Counted from the first letter of the stretch, positions 28,262-37,966 are shown. The stretch is DNA of 64,000 bases from Cyanobacteria bacterium FACHB-63 (GCA_014695255.1 JACJNX010000034.1:1-64000), one strand, 5' to 3'. The notes: generated by a model from the sequence alone, not told the origin. Program-made: numbers and translations.

Positions 28262-29839
28262 ATGAAATCAGTACAAAAATGGTGGGCAGAGCAGACCAAT
28301 CGACAAGTTGCTGCAATTCTAATCGTGGGATTCCTGTTTCGCAGCTTTATCGCGTTTTGGCTGCCACCTGGATTTGATGAAGCGTATTACTATATCTACA
28401 CTCAAAACCCCGCCCTGAGTTATTTTGATCATCCACCACTTGTTTCGTTAGTGACTGCGATCGGCATTTGGCTAACCGGCGAAGTCTCTCAATTTACAAT
28501 TCGCATCGGTAGCTTATTGCTGTATCCGTTTACGTTGTACTTTCTATACCGTGCAGCAGTTCGCTTATTTTCAGTTCGAGTCGGATTGCTGACGTTAGCG
28601 ATCGCGTCGGTCATTCCAATTTTCCAACTCGGATTTGGAACCTTTACCCTACCCGATGCACCGCTCATGTTTTTCTGGACATTAACGCTTTGGGTGGGAG
28701 CAGTTGAATTTTTTCCTCGCGATCGTACAACTTACATTCCCTCGTATCGAGTTGCACTGATCGGGCTACTCGTTGGCTTGGCTTGCCTTGGAAAATATCA
28801 CGGATTTCTACTTGGGTTTGGCTTAATTGGATTTTGCTTGACCAGTCGGCGGCATTGGGCAGTGTTTCGATCGCCCTGGACGATATTAAGCTTTTTACTA
28901 TTTCTAGTTGCGTTCTCGCCTGTATTGTACTGGAATAGCCAACACGACTGGATTTCGTTTACGTTTCAGGGAAACCGTAGTGTTCCGAATCGTTCCTTCA
29001 AGTTCTCTAGAGTGATTGATGTTGCGTTTGCAGCCTCGTTGTACTTATTTCCTACGTTTGGACTACCACTCTGGTTTGTTAGCATTCGAGAAATTATCCT
29101 AACTGTGTCTCGCAGATTTTCAAACTCGATTCACTCTTTCGTGTTGTGGACATCTGCGCCTGTATTCATCATCTTTACGCTGATTGGTGGTTATCAGCAG
29201 ATTTTGCCGGGTTGGACGATGCCAGGATTTTTCGCAGTTACGCCGCTACTTGCTTGGTATGCGTCGAGATGGCGATCGTCTGTGCTAAAACGCTGGCTCG
29301 TGGGTTCAACGATTGCGATCGTCGCTCTGATGCTGTTTGCGTTGTCTCACGTCACGCTGGGAACGCTGCAAAAACCGGGACAATACGCCCTGTTTGGGGG
29401 AGTCGTTGCGCCGCAAGACGATCCTTCGGTTGATTTGATGGACATTCTGCAACTGCGGCGAGAATTTTCGCGATCGCCTCAATTGCTCACAGCGCTGAAA
29501 AATGCCGACTTCATGTTTAGTAATCGATTCCACATGGCAGGACATACGGCGATGGCACTTACGCCACTCTATTCGACTCCGATGACCTGCTTTGATCGTC
29601 GCGACTTGCGTGGATTCGCCTTCTGGTCAACCGCAGAACAATGGCTGGGTAAAACAGGACTCTACATCACTGCCGATAAATTTCAAACTCAGGAAGACTC
29701 TGCGGCGGAATATGTCTCGTATTTTGAAAAATTTACCAAGCTAGGGGAAGTGGAGTTGCGCCGGGGTGGAGTGGTGATCGATCGAATTCATGTGTTTCAG
29801 GGTACAAACTTGCTGAAACCATTCCCGCGTCCTTACTGA
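28262..29839 (+). CDS. second GT39 (PMT_2-type) membrane glycosyltransferase
   Basis: A 525-residue polytopic protein. Like its upstream neighbour it has the acidic loop motif PPGFDEAYYYIYTQNP and the lipid-sugar-binding YFDHPPLVSL, then several membrane helices (LLYPFTLYFLYRAAVRLF, LIGLLVGLACLGKYHGFLLG, ILSFLLFLVAFSPVLYW). A C-terminal soluble segment is also present. The two proteins differ well beyond recent duplication, so they likely act on different donors or acceptors in one surface-glycan or glycolipid pathway. No undecaprenyl-phosphate sugar synthase is adjacent. Confidence 0.88.
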   Translation: MKSVQKWWAEQTNRQVAAILIVGFLFRSFIAFWLPPGFDEAYYYIYTQNPALSYFDHPPLVSLVTAIGIWLTGEVSQFTIRIGSLLLYPFTLYFLYRAAVRLFSVRVGLLTLAIASVIPIFQLGFGTFTLPDAPLMFFWTLTLWVGAVEFFPRDRTTYIPSYRVALIGLLVGLACLGKYHGFLLGFGLIGFCLTSRRHWAVFRSPWTILSFLLFLVAFSPVLYWNSQHDWISFTFQGNRSVPNRSFKFSRVIDVAFAASLYLFPTFGLPLWFVSIREIILTVSRRFSNSIHSFVLWTSAPVFIIFTLIGGYQQILPGWTMPGFFAVTPLLAWYASRWRSSVLKRWLVGSTIAIVALMLFALSHVTLGTLQKPGQYALFGGVVAPQDDPSVDLMDILQLRREFSRSPQLLTALKNADFMFSNRFHMAGHTAMALTPLYSTPMTCFDRRDLRGFAFWSTAEQWLGKTGLYITADKFQTQEDSAAEYVSYFEKFTKLGEVELRRGGVVIDRIHVFQGTNLLKPFPRPY

Positions 29840-30173
29840 GTCACGATCATTACGACCCATCTTCATGTAGCAATATAGCCATCTAGTTCGTTTTCTTAAC
29901 TTAACTAGATGGCTTGATTACCTGTGAGTAAATAGCAGTTTAACCGCCCTAACTGGCAAAACCCTCTCAGTAAGGGTTAATTATATGGAATATCTTGCGA
30001 ATAAACAAAATTTAAATTGAAATTTTTTTGATCCAACTAAAACCTAAATGGGATGGGAGATATAAGGAATTCTACGTATCTGCTCCCAGAAATTCGTATC
30101 CAAAATAACTTGCAACAATTTAACAATCGCGTTAATCTCTTCATCGAGACTTAACACCTAGGAGAGAGACGTA
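29840..30173. other. gene-free stretch with a hairpin after the glycosyltransferase operon
   Basis: A perfect 11-bp inverted repeat, GCCATCTAGTT (29878-29888) and AACTAGATGGC (29903-29913), lies 40 bp past the glycosyltransferase stop and may end that transcript, though only a weak T tract follows. The remainder is AT-rich and should hold the promoter of the CAP-domain gene. No gene is seen. Confidence 0.55.
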
Positions 30174-30725
30174 ATGCTGAACACGACTTCCAGCAAAATC
30201 GTGCAAACCTTGGCAATGTCAGCAGGCATTGTGATCGCCGGAATCCTTGGCAACACGATTCAAAGCCAAGCTGAAACCGTGCCTTCGGGTGTGTCTACCT
30301 CTCAAACGCTCGCGTTTCAAATTGCTCAGGGAATTCCGATCGCAGAAATGGAACGCATGGTCTTTAACCAAATCAACCAGTACCGCGCCAGTAAAGGCTT
30401 ACCTGCAATGGTCTGGAACGATAGCGTTGCTAAGCAGGCGCGTGAACACAGTCGCAATATGGCGAAAAAAGCAGTGCCATTTGGTCATCAAGGGTTTGAA
30501 AAGCGCGCAAAAGCAATTACCAGCAGCATTCCAGCACGGGCGACAAGTGAAAATGTAGCTTGGATTATGAGCCGCCGCGATCCGATCGGACAGGTTGTAG
30601 AAGCTTGGATCAAAAGCCAAAAGCATCGGGAAAACATCGAAGGAAATTTCACCGTCACCGGCATCGGCATCGGCATCAGCGCAAAGGGAGAATACTACTT
30701 TACGCAAGACTTTGTGCGAAATTAA
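30174..30725 (+). CDS. secreted CAP-domain (SCP/YkwD-like) protein
   Basis: A 183-residue protein with an N-terminal signal peptide (IVQTLAMSAGIVIAGILGNT, cleavage near SQA-ET) and a CAP domain from about residue 60. The domain shows MVFNQINQYRASKGLPAMVW, QAREHSRNMA, SENVAWI, VVEAWIKSQKHRENI and YYFTQDFV, matching the conserved CAP motifs including the cavity His and Glu residues. Bacterial CAP proteins are extracellular; some bind lipids or cell-wall material and most have no known activity. GGAGAG lies 10 nt upstream of the ATG. It appears monocistronic. Confidence 0.9.
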   Translation: MLNTTSSKIVQTLAMSAGIVIAGILGNTIQSQAETVPSGVSTSQTLAFQIAQGIPIAEMERMVFNQINQYRASKGLPAMVWNDSVAKQAREHSRNMAKKAVPFGHQGFEKRAKAITSSIPARATSENVAWIMSRRDPIGQVVEAWIKSQKHRENIEGNFTVTGIGIGISAKGEYYFTQDFVRN

Positions 30726-30783
30726 GGCGCAAATCTGCATCAGGTGTAAGATACGTGAGTTGTAAAATCACTTGCCTCACCTT

Positions 30784-31413
30784 ATGCAACCGCGTGAATT
30801 CCATATTTGCGATCGTGATCTCACTTCCGAACTATTAGAACAGTATCAGTCAGCCACCGCGATCGCAGTTGATACCGAAACGATGGGGCTTCTACCACAC
30901 CGCGATCGCTTGTGTTTAGTACAGTTGTGCGATGAGAGCGATCAAGTAGCGGTTGTCAGAATTGAGCGGGGGCAAACCGAAGCACCAAACTTGAAGCAAC
31001 TGCTTGAAGCATCGGACATTACGAAAATCTTCCACTTTGCGCGATTTGATATTACGACCTTGCGCTATCACCTGGGAATTCAGGTCGCCCCGATTTTTTG
31101 CACAAAATTGGCAAGTAAGCTAATTCGCACCTATTCTCCCCGTCACGGCTTAAAAGATTTGGTTCAAGAACTAACCGGGGTGGAACTCGATAAGAGCGCT
31201 CAAAGCTCCGATTGGGGCAATGCAATGAATCTTTCTGAGGCACAGTTGCAGTATGCGGCGAATGATGTGCGCTATTTAATTGAGGCGCGATCGAAATTAA
31301 CTGAAATGCTAGAGCGCGAGGAACGCTTGGAACTTGCAGAACAGTGTTTTCAAGCATTGCCTGTGTTTGCTCAGCTTGATATTCTGCAATATCAAAATGT
31401 GTTTGAGCATTAA
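30784..31413 (+). CDS. RNase D-like 3'-5' exonuclease
   Basis: A 209-residue protein consisting of a DEDDy exonuclease domain only. The four metal-binding acids are visible: Asp and Glu in AVDTETMGL, Asp in FHFARFDITTL, and Asp with the preceding Tyr in YAANDVRYLIEA. The HRDC domains of full-length RNase D are missing, as is usual for the short cyanobacterial form. It probably trims 3' ends of tRNA or other structured RNA. The ATG at 30784 is used; a TTG four codons upstream is also open. It is convergent with ftsI. Confidence 0.9.
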   Translation: MQPREFHICDRDLTSELLEQYQSATAIAVDTETMGLLPHRDRLCLVQLCDESDQVAVVRIERGQTEAPNLKQLLEASDITKIFHFARFDITTLRYHLGIQVAPIFCTKLASKLIRTYSPRHGLKDLVQELTGVELDKSAQSSDWGNAMNLSEAQLQYAANDVRYLIEARSKLTEMLEREERLELAEQCFQALPVFAQLDILQYQNVFEH

Positions 31414-31436
31414 AGGAACTCACGTTAAAGGAGTTT

Positions 31437-31483
31437 GCTTCCTGCGGACTCCGAGAGCTTCCTGCGGACTCCGAGAGCTTCCT
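31437..31483 (+). repeat. 20-nt tandem repeat between convergent genes
   Basis: GCTTCCTGCGGACTCCGAGA occurs at 31437-31456 and 31457-31476, with the first 7 nt repeated again at 31477-31483. The array is flanked by TTAAAGGAA (just left) and TTCCTTTAA (at its right end), which are inverted copies, so the whole block can fold into a hairpin between the ends of the exonuclease gene and ftsI. It may act as a two-way terminator. Confidence 0.85.
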
Positions 31484-31494
31484 TTAATTCCCCG

Positions 31495-33408
31495 CTAAGG
31501 TGTTGGACTAGGATTCGGAGATGCAGCCGGATTCGGTGTATCAGGCACACTGGGCGGAATCTTATCGGCAACGATCAACGCTTCCATTACCGCTTTGACG
31601 ATCGGCGCTGCTACCGTCGAACCAAACGCATCTTCACCCTTCGGTTCATCAATCACTGCTGCTACAACATACCGGGGCGCATCGATCGGAAAAATACTCA
31701 CAAAACTGGTAATCTTTGCACCCTCGATATATCCGCCCGCTTCTCCAGCCTTCTGCGCGGTTCCCGTCTTACCGCCAATACGATAGTTGGGAATTTGCGC
31801 GACTTTTCCGGTTCCGTTTTGCACCACTGATTCCATCATTTTCAGCACGGTTTGCGTGGTTTGCGGCGAAAAAATTGGCTTGGGCTGAGGAACATTCGCG
31901 TTCCAGTAAGGCTGTCCCTTCTCATCAAATAAACCTTGAACCACATGAGGCGTGAGCAGCCTACCGCCGCTTGCTAAAATCCCGTGCAGTTGCACCAGTT
32001 GCAGCGCTGTGATCGAAAAGCCTTGACCAAACGAACTGGTCGCCGCATTGATCGCAGACTCGGTAAAATCCTTTTTGTCTCTGATCTGCCCTGCTCCTTC
32101 AAACGGCAAATCGCTTCCGGTCGGTTGCCCTAAACCAATTTTTTGTAGCCAAGAGTAGTAGGTGGGTCGAGACATCTGCTGCACAATCCGCACCATACCG
32201 ACGTTGCTGGAATGCTCCATAATTTGAGTGATTGTACTAGGCCCTCTTGCACCAGCGCTAGAGAAATCAAAGTTTTGAATCGGCCATCCGTCTACCTGAA
32301 TTGCCCCTTCATCGTTAATCACTTGGTCAGGTTTGATTGCTCCTGCCTCAAGCGCGATCGCCACGTTCAACGGCTTAAACGTTGATCCCGGCTCATACAA
32401 ATCGGTTAACGCCCAGTTCTTGAATTGCTCAATGTTTGCTTTATAAAATTCGTTCGGATCATAAGATGGAGCAGATGCGAGCGTTCGGATTTCGCCTGTT
32501 TTGGCATCCATCGCAATCACCACACCGCGCTTGGCATTGAATTTTTTTAGCTGTGGTTGAAGGGCTGCGAGCGCTGCTCTCTGGACTCGACTATCGATCG
32601 CCAACTGCAAATGCAAGTTATCCATTTGCAAAAATCCACCGGGAAGACGATCGGGCATCATGACCCCTGATCCAGTACGGCTCAGTCGAACCGATTTCAC
32701 CGATCGTTCAAGCAGATTCTTGTGGCTGTATTCGACCCCTGCTTGCCCGATGCGATCTAAATCCAAATACCCAACTACATCGGCTGCAAGGGTTTGCTGC
32801 GGGTAGAGTCGCTGCTGCTGTTGTGCCAGTTCCAAGCCGTTAATTTGCAAAGATTGAATGCGATCGGCTGCCGATTCAGGCACAGCGTACTCAACGCGGA
32901 TACCGCTCTCACCTGCATTCAATCTTTGCAGCAAGTCCCCCGCAGGGATGCCCAAGATTGCAGAGAGTTTCGTTGCAATCTCGGTTTTCGACTCTTGGAA
33001 CGCGATCGGGTGCGCGTACAGCGTGTAGACCGGACGATCGATCGCTAAAACGTTGCCGTTGCGATCGGTAATCGGGCGACGCGGGACAAAGGGACGCAAA
33101 AAAGTAGTTTGTTGAGCGCGTGCCTCTTTAAGCAATTTTGGCGACTGAAAGACTTGCAGCCGCACCAGATTGAGTGATAGAAGTCCTGTTGCTCCGATCA
33201 AGATTGCCCAAACGAGAAATAAGCGACGAACGCTCGGTTTTGCTTGCGCTGTGCGAAACCGTTCGATTAGCTGAGTCTGACTTACAGCCTGTAGCACTCG
33301 ATCGCGCAGCTTCTCGACGATCGACGGCAGGCTCGCTCCACTCGTGAAACGGGTGGCAGTGTTTGAGGGGCGGCGGGGTGAGGAGGTGGGCTTTCCTCGG
33401 TTTGGCAT
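31495..33408 (-). CDS. ftsI: peptidoglycan D,D-transpeptidase FtsI (PBP3 type)
   Basis: Class B penicillin-binding protein that cross-links septal peptidoglycan. The 637-residue protein has a basic cytoplasmic N-terminus, one membrane helix (LFLVWAILIGATGLLSLNLV), the dimerisation domain (RRPITDRNGNVLAI, LYPQQTLAADVVGYL) and the transpeptidase domain. The active-site motifs are STFK (nucleophile Ser342), SSN in MEHSSNVGM and KTG in YRIGGKTGTAQKAG. The C-terminus is proline/serine-rich. The small membrane gene upstream ends 2 nt before its start, an ftsL-ftsI arrangement. Confidence 0.95.
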   Translation of the reverse strand: MPNRGKPTSSPRRPSNTATRFTSGASLPSIVEKLRDRVLQAVSQTQLIERFRTAQAKPSVRRLFLVWAILIGATGLLSLNLVRLQVFQSPKLLKEARAQQTTFLRPFVPRRPITDRNGNVLAIDRPVYTLYAHPIAFQESKTEIATKLSAILGIPAGDLLQRLNAGESGIRVEYAVPESAADRIQSLQINGLELAQQQQRLYPQQTLAADVVGYLDLDRIGQAGVEYSHKNLLERSVKSVRLSRTGSGVMMPDRLPGGFLQMDNLHLQLAIDSRVQRAALAALQPQLKKFNAKRGVVIAMDAKTGEIRTLASAPSYDPNEFYKANIEQFKNWALTDLYEPGSTFKPLNVAIALEAGAIKPDQVINDEGAIQVDGWPIQNFDFSSAGARGPSTITQIMEHSSNVGMVRIVQQMSRPTYYSWLQKIGLGQPTGSDLPFEGAGQIRDKKDFTESAINAATSSFGQGFSITALQLVQLHGILASGGRLLTPHVVQGLFDEKGQPYWNANVPQPKPIFSPQTTQTVLKMMESVVQNGTGKVAQIPNYRIGGKTGTAQKAGEAGGYIEGAKITSFVSIFPIDAPRYVVAAVIDEPKGEDAFGSTVAAPIVKAVMEALIVADKIPPSVPDTPNPAASPNPSPTP

Positions 33409-33410
33409 GA

Positions 33411-33830
33411 CTAATATCCTAGAGGGGCAACAGGCGAGGATTGCGAAGAAGAAGCAACGGGTTTTTCAGGACGGGGCGGAGCCGCTTTAATAAAAATGAG
33501 GCTATCGGGATTTTGCGGAACCAAACTTGCATCCGGGCGATTCGATTGAGTCGCGATTTGATTTTTCAGGACTTCTCCATTGGCTGTGATCTGGCGTTCG
33601 TTGCGCCGCAATTGTTCCAGCTTGCTGTATTCCTTGCCCCAAAGCTGCTGAGTGTACACCGTCCATCCGTAAACGGCAAGTACCATACCTGCTAAACCAA
33701 ACGTCACTAGGATCGAAACTCGTTGAGTCAGGAGCAGTGATCGCAACCATCGGGGAGGCTTGCCTGACTGGGGTAGCCGCCGCACCGATGCCACTGATTT
33801 TTTTTTCTTAGACTTGAGTGCTGCTGCCAT
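33411..33830 (-). CDS. FtsL-like small bitopic membrane protein
   Basis: A 139-residue protein with a very basic N-terminus (ALKSKKKKS), one membrane helix (VSILVTFGLAGMVLAVYGW), a short coiled coil (GKEYSKLEQLRRNERQITANGEVLKNQIA) and a Pro/Ser-rich tail. Length, topology and position immediately before ftsI match FtsL of division clusters in other bacteria, a protein too divergent to recognise by sequence alone. The assignment therefore rests on context. The ATG at 33830 has AGGG 6 nt upstream; the in-frame start at 33842 is weaker. Confidence 0.75.
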   Translation of the reverse strand: MAAALKSKKKKSVASVRRLPQSGKPPRWLRSLLLTQRVSILVTFGLAGMVLAVYGWTVYTQQLWGKEYSKLEQLRRNERQITANGEVLKNQIATQSNRPDASLVPQNPDSLIFIKAAPPRPEKPVASSSQSSPVAPLGY

Positions 33831-33940
33831 AACCGCCCTCACACCTTAATAGTTTGCTGGAGAACGATACATTGTCCTCAAGCGAACATTGTATCGGTAG
33901 TTTTAGATTATGCAGACGAAAGACTCTAAATTTTGTTGGG

Positions 33941-36670
33941 TCATGCGATCGGGAGTACCACTCGGCTCATAATTCGCCCATCATCTAGCTTGTAAAGATT
34001 GAATTCCGCTCCCATTTGCTGCATGAGCGACTGACAAATTGCGAGGTGGAGTCCGGGCGGTTTGTCGATCGTTGAGGGAGCAAGTAAATCTACGGCTCGT
34101 CCGGCTTCGAGGTCTTCACAGAGTCGCGGCTCGATCGCGCCATCATCGGTAATGGCAATTTCCATCCATTGAGCGCTGATTTGCCGACACCAAATATCGA
34201 TGCGTCCGCCCAGATTTGCCCGCTGACAAGCAATGAGCAGCAGTTCGTACAGGACTAATTCAAGCTTGGTAATGTCTCCGTAAATCATCGGATTGATTTC
34301 GTGATGCACCTGCGACCAGAGTTGGCGCTGTTTGAGCAAGTGATCGACGCGATCGAGCGCTCGTCTAACCAGTCCAATCATTTGCACCGTTTCATTTCTC
34401 ACCGTTAATTGCCACTGCTCATCGCGAATCACATGACGCACCGGATCGATCGTGGTATCGATTTGCCGCAGTAGTTGAGCTTGTCGCGCATCACCAAGCG
34501 GCAGTTCAGCTAAACGAGAAACGCTGAACTTGACCGATCGATACATATCTTCGAGCCGACGATGTTTGTACCAACTGAGGCGCTCTAACCGTTCGCGATC
34601 GCGCTTCAACGCTTCGGACACCATTAAATGTCGGCGTGACCAGCCAAGCTGAGCGACCAAGGTATTCAAAACGGTGAGGTGACGATCGAGCCATTGCCGC
34701 TCTAAGCGATCTGCTACTAGGACAACCGCAGTTGGTTCATGTTCGGGTGCAGTTCTAAGTGTGATTGCTAAGATTTGACCGATTTCAGGAGCGTTCAACC
34801 ATTGCCGAGTTTCGATCGGGATCTCATCGATAGAAACGGAGAGAATTCCGTCGTAAGCTAGAACGCGCTGGAGAAAGGTATCCGTCTCGATCGAGACTTT
34901 CAGAATGGGGTCGATATGAAATCGACGATCGCTGTTAGATTGCATCACTCGTCCGATTCCCCGACTTGCTGCCCAGCCGACTAAAACTGTCAGGGGGGCT
35001 TCTAAAATTTGCGCGATGTACTGTAACGCCGATTTTTCTAGCAAATCTAAATGCTGCGTCTGTTGAATCGTATTCAAACCCCATTGAATCGTCTGATAGA
35101 TTTTGCGCTGTTGGTCGTTTTGTTGCTGCAAGCTCCATTGTCTGAGCACAATTCCCACTTGCTGAGCCGCAATCTTGGTAAACTCGCCTTCGCGCTGTGT
35201 CCACGATCGCGCCTGCTGATTCGCCAAAATGAGCACTCCTTCTACAGAGTGTCCGAGAGCTGTGCTGCACACTAATAGCGACCGCACGCCCAGTTCCAAG
35301 AGCGGAGTTCGCCAAGCTGCAAAGCGGAGATCGTCTTCTAAATTCTCGATCGCGATCGGGTTCGGTTGTTTCTCTAGCATTTGCCAATCGATCGAGCTGA
35401 GAGAGGCAAACCAAGGGGGCAGCGATCGCTTATATTTTGGCTGAGTTTGATAGCGCACTTCAAACGCATCGCGATCGGAATCATAGAGCAAAACAATCAC
35501 GCGATCGATGTCCAACCGCTGATTTAACAAGGTCGCAGCATTTTGCAGGGCAGAAACTCCATCGCCTGTACTGTAAATTGCTTTGGCAATTTCGGCAGTG
35601 AGAGCCTGATCGAGTTTGACTTGGGCGATCGTGTTTTCCATGCCTTCGAGCGGCGATACTAACCCCAGTAGCTGCGCGGCTGCTCGCATAAAATGTTTAT
35701 CTTCGTTTTGCCAACTTCGAGGCTGGTCGCTTTCTGCGGTGAGGAATCCTAATAGCTCGTTCTGGCATAAGATTGGAGCCGCAATCAGCGATCGCGCCCG
35801 AATGAATTCCATCACTCGCACGGTGATCTCTGCTTTGGTTAGGCTAATGGATTCGCCGATCGCGATGACTTGATCAGCTTGCAGCGCTTGATAAAAGCTG
35901 CTCATTTCCTGCACGGTTAGCCCGGATGCAGGATCGATCAAGCGAGTTCCTTTTTGATTTGTGGCTTTTCGCCAAAAATAGCGGCGCGTCGGTTCAAACC
36001 AATAAAGGCTGGTTCGGGCAGGCTGAACAAACTGCTGGACTTGCTCGATGACGTGATCGATCCGCTGTTCAAAATTCGGCAGCGATCGCAGTTCCGAGAG
36101 CATCGCTAACATCGGACGATCGAGGTGCTTAATCTGTTGGCGCTTCTGTTCTTGTTCTGTTCTCTCCAGTATTACTGCAAATTCTTCTAGAACTATTGAA
36201 ATTAGTGATTGTTCTTCGAGTCTCGGAAAGTCTCCCCATATTTTTGAGCCGACGATCGTGACTCCGTAGCACTGATTTTTGACTGCGATCGGGAAAATCA
36301 TCGCGCCTTGAATGCTCGCTTTTTCGGCAAATCTACGCCACTCGTTTGCTCGTTGTTCTTCACGCAGATCGGGGAAGGTGAGCGGCAGTTGCTGAATGAC
36401 GACTTGTTCGAGAATGTCGCCTGGGGTGAGAATGAATCGTTGTTTGAGAAAGGGTGCATCTCGAAGCGGGCTTTTACCTCCTTTACCAGACAAACGATGT
36501 TCAGCTCGATCGTACAACCCGATCCAAACGAGATCGAAGGCAAAGCAGGTATTGAGATAGGCGTAAACGGTTTCGATCGCAAGGGTATCTCCCTCGCGCA
36601 GATGTTTGAGAACGCGACTGAGGGCGATCAAGTGTTGTTCAGATTGCGTTGTCTCTTTCGAGTAACCCAT
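33941..36670 (-). CDS. multi-GAF sensor protein with degenerate histidine kinase end
   Basis: A 909-residue soluble protein. Three to four GAF-like domains are visible: about 10-170 (FDLVWIGLYDRAEHRL, IQGAMIFPIAVKNQCYGV), 195-340 (ARSLIAAPILCQNELLGFLT), 355-510 (DIDRVIVLLYDSDRDAF, GVRSLLVCSTALGHSVEGVL) and 530-680. The C-terminal third looks like a kinase dimerisation helix (WYKHRRLEDMYRSVKFSVSRL) plus an ATPase fold (KLELVLYELLLIACQRA, AITDDGA, PPGLHLAICQSLMQQMGAEF). The G1 and G2 glycine motifs are eroded and the usual H-E-x-x-N/T-P box is absent. It is probably a sensor scaffold or pseudokinase. No partner regulator is adjacent. Confidence 0.72.
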   Translation of the reverse strand: MGYSKETTQSEQHLIALSRVLKHLREGDTLAIETVYAYLNTCFAFDLVWIGLYDRAEHRLSGKGGKSPLRDAPFLKQRFILTPGDILEQVVIQQLPLTFPDLREEQRANEWRRFAEKASIQGAMIFPIAVKNQCYGVTIVGSKIWGDFPRLEEQSLISIVLEEFAVILERTEQEQKRQQIKHLDRPMLAMLSELRSLPNFEQRIDHVIEQVQQFVQPARTSLYWFEPTRRYFWRKATNQKGTRLIDPASGLTVQEMSSFYQALQADQVIAIGESISLTKAEITVRVMEFIRARSLIAAPILCQNELLGFLTAESDQPRSWQNEDKHFMRAAAQLLGLVSPLEGMENTIAQVKLDQALTAEIAKAIYSTGDGVSALQNAATLLNQRLDIDRVIVLLYDSDRDAFEVRYQTQPKYKRSLPPWFASLSSIDWQMLEKQPNPIAIENLEDDLRFAAWRTPLLELGVRSLLVCSTALGHSVEGVLILANQQARSWTQREGEFTKIAAQQVGIVLRQWSLQQQNDQQRKIYQTIQWGLNTIQQTQHLDLLEKSALQYIAQILEAPLTVLVGWAASRGIGRVMQSNSDRRFHIDPILKVSIETDTFLQRVLAYDGILSVSIDEIPIETRQWLNAPEIGQILAITLRTAPEHEPTAVVLVADRLERQWLDRHLTVLNTLVAQLGWSRRHLMVSEALKRDRERLERLSWYKHRRLEDMYRSVKFSVSRLAELPLGDARQAQLLRQIDTTIDPVRHVIRDEQWQLTVRNETVQMIGLVRRALDRVDHLLKQRQLWSQVHHEINPMIYGDITKLELVLYELLLIACQRANLGGRIDIWCRQISAQWMEIAITDDGAIEPRLCEDLEAGRAVDLLAPSTIDKPPGLHLAICQSLMQQMGAEFNLYKLDDGRIMSRVVLPIA

Positions 36671-36844
36671 GTATCAGCCGGGGGATAGCGCACAGGAGCG
36701 GCGGGATTTGCCTGCTCGTTTGATAGAGTGCCCGGAGATTGTAGGTTTTGCACGAGTCCGATTGGATGGATACAGTCGTGCGGCGAACCTGACCAAAAAT
36801 GCGCTACTGTATCGGTGCTCTCTTGTTTTAATTAAATTCTTCCT

Positions 36845-37966
36845 GTGTCAGATTTCTATCGATCGATTCTTCGTCCTGTTCTGTTTTCTGGTTTGAAGGC
36901 TGATCCAGAGTGGCTGCACGTTCAGACTTTACGATCGCTGGGTTGGATCAACTCATCGGACTGGGTGCGATCGCGCTTAAATCATCTGTATGGATTTGAC
37001 TCGCCTCGATTGTCGCAGACCCTCTGGGGTTTGACCTTTGCGAATCCGATCGGTTTAGCAGCAGGCTTTGACAAAGATGGCGTGGCGGCGAATGTTTGGT
37101 CGAGTTTTGGGTTTGGGTTCGCGGAATTGGGAACGGTGACGTTTCATGCTCAGCCCGGAAATCCACAGCCGCGATTGTTTCGCTTGGTTGAAGACCTTGC
37201 AGCACTCAATCGCATGGGATTTAACAATCAAGGAGCCGCCTCGCTACGATCGCGCCTTGAACAGCGAAGCAAAGGAATTCCGATCGGGATTAATTTAGGC
37301 AAGTCGAAAATTACGCCGCTTGAGTCTGCTGCGGACGACTATTTAGGCAGTTTTCGATTGTTAAAATCGCTGGGTGATTACTTTGTCGTGAATGTCAGTT
37401 CTCCAAATACGCCCGGACTGCGATCGCTACAAGCCACTGATCAGCTAGAACCGATTTTGGCGGCGCTACAAACTGAGAATCAATCCGAAAAGCCTTTGCT
37501 GGTAAAGATTGCGCCTGATTTGGAATTCGAGGATGTTGCTGCGATCGTAGAGTTAGCTCAGCGCTTTCAACTGTCTGGGATCATTGCAACGAACACAACC
37601 ATCCGACGTGATGGACTGAAAACGCAAACGATCGCTGCGACTGGAAACCCGATTACAGAAGAAGCGGGCGGAATTAGTGGCGCTCCGGTGAGGGCACGAT
37701 CGACCGAAGTGATTCGAGCCATCTGGAAACAAACCGGGGGAAGCTTGCCGATCATTGGCGTGGGTGGTGTGTTTTCGGCGGAGGATGCTTGGGAAAAGAT
37801 TACGGCTGGAGCGAGTTTGGTTCAGGTGTATACGGGCTGGATTTACGAAGGCCCAACAATGATCAGGCGGATTTTGCAGGGATTAGAAGAACGATTGGAG
37901 CAATCCGGCTTTGAAAGTTTGCAAGCGGCGATCGGTTCCTCGCACAATCTTGCGATCAAAGAGTAA
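36845..37966 (+). CDS. pyrD: quinone-dependent dihydroorotate dehydrogenase
   Basis: Class 2 enzyme that oxidises dihydroorotate to orotate in pyrimidine synthesis and passes electrons to membrane quinone. The 373-residue protein has the N-terminal helical extension ([21 protein letters not shown]), [15 protein letters not shown], the [19 protein letters not shown] segment, the catalytic-Ser loop [17 protein letters not shown], and the FMN phosphate-binding [17 protein letters not shown]. The start is GTG at 36845 in the frame expected for the family. A sulfotransferase gene follows 70 bp downstream on the same strand. Confidence 0.95.
   Translation: MSDFYRSILRPVLFSGLKADPEWLHVQTLRSLGWINSSDWVRSRLNHLYGFDSPRLSQTLWGLTFANPIGLAAGFDKDGVAANVWSSFGFGFAELGTVTFHAQPGNPQPRLFRLVEDLAALNRMGFNNQGAASLRSRLEQRSKGIPIGINLGKSKITPLESAADDYLGSFRLLKSLGDYFVVNVSSPNTPGLRSLQATDQLEPILAALQTENQSEKPLLVKIAPDLEFEDVAAIVELAQRFQLSGIIATNTTIRRDGLKTQTIAATGNPITEEAGGISGAPVRARSTEVIRAIWKQTGGSLPIIGVGGVFSAEDAWEKITAGASLVQVYTGWIYEGPTMIRRILQGLEERLEQSGFESLQAAIGSSHNLAIKE

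Noticed and set aside
31437-31483. Tandem repeat considered as a CRISPR remnant.
   Set aside because: Copies are directly abutting with no spacers, and no cas gene is in the window.
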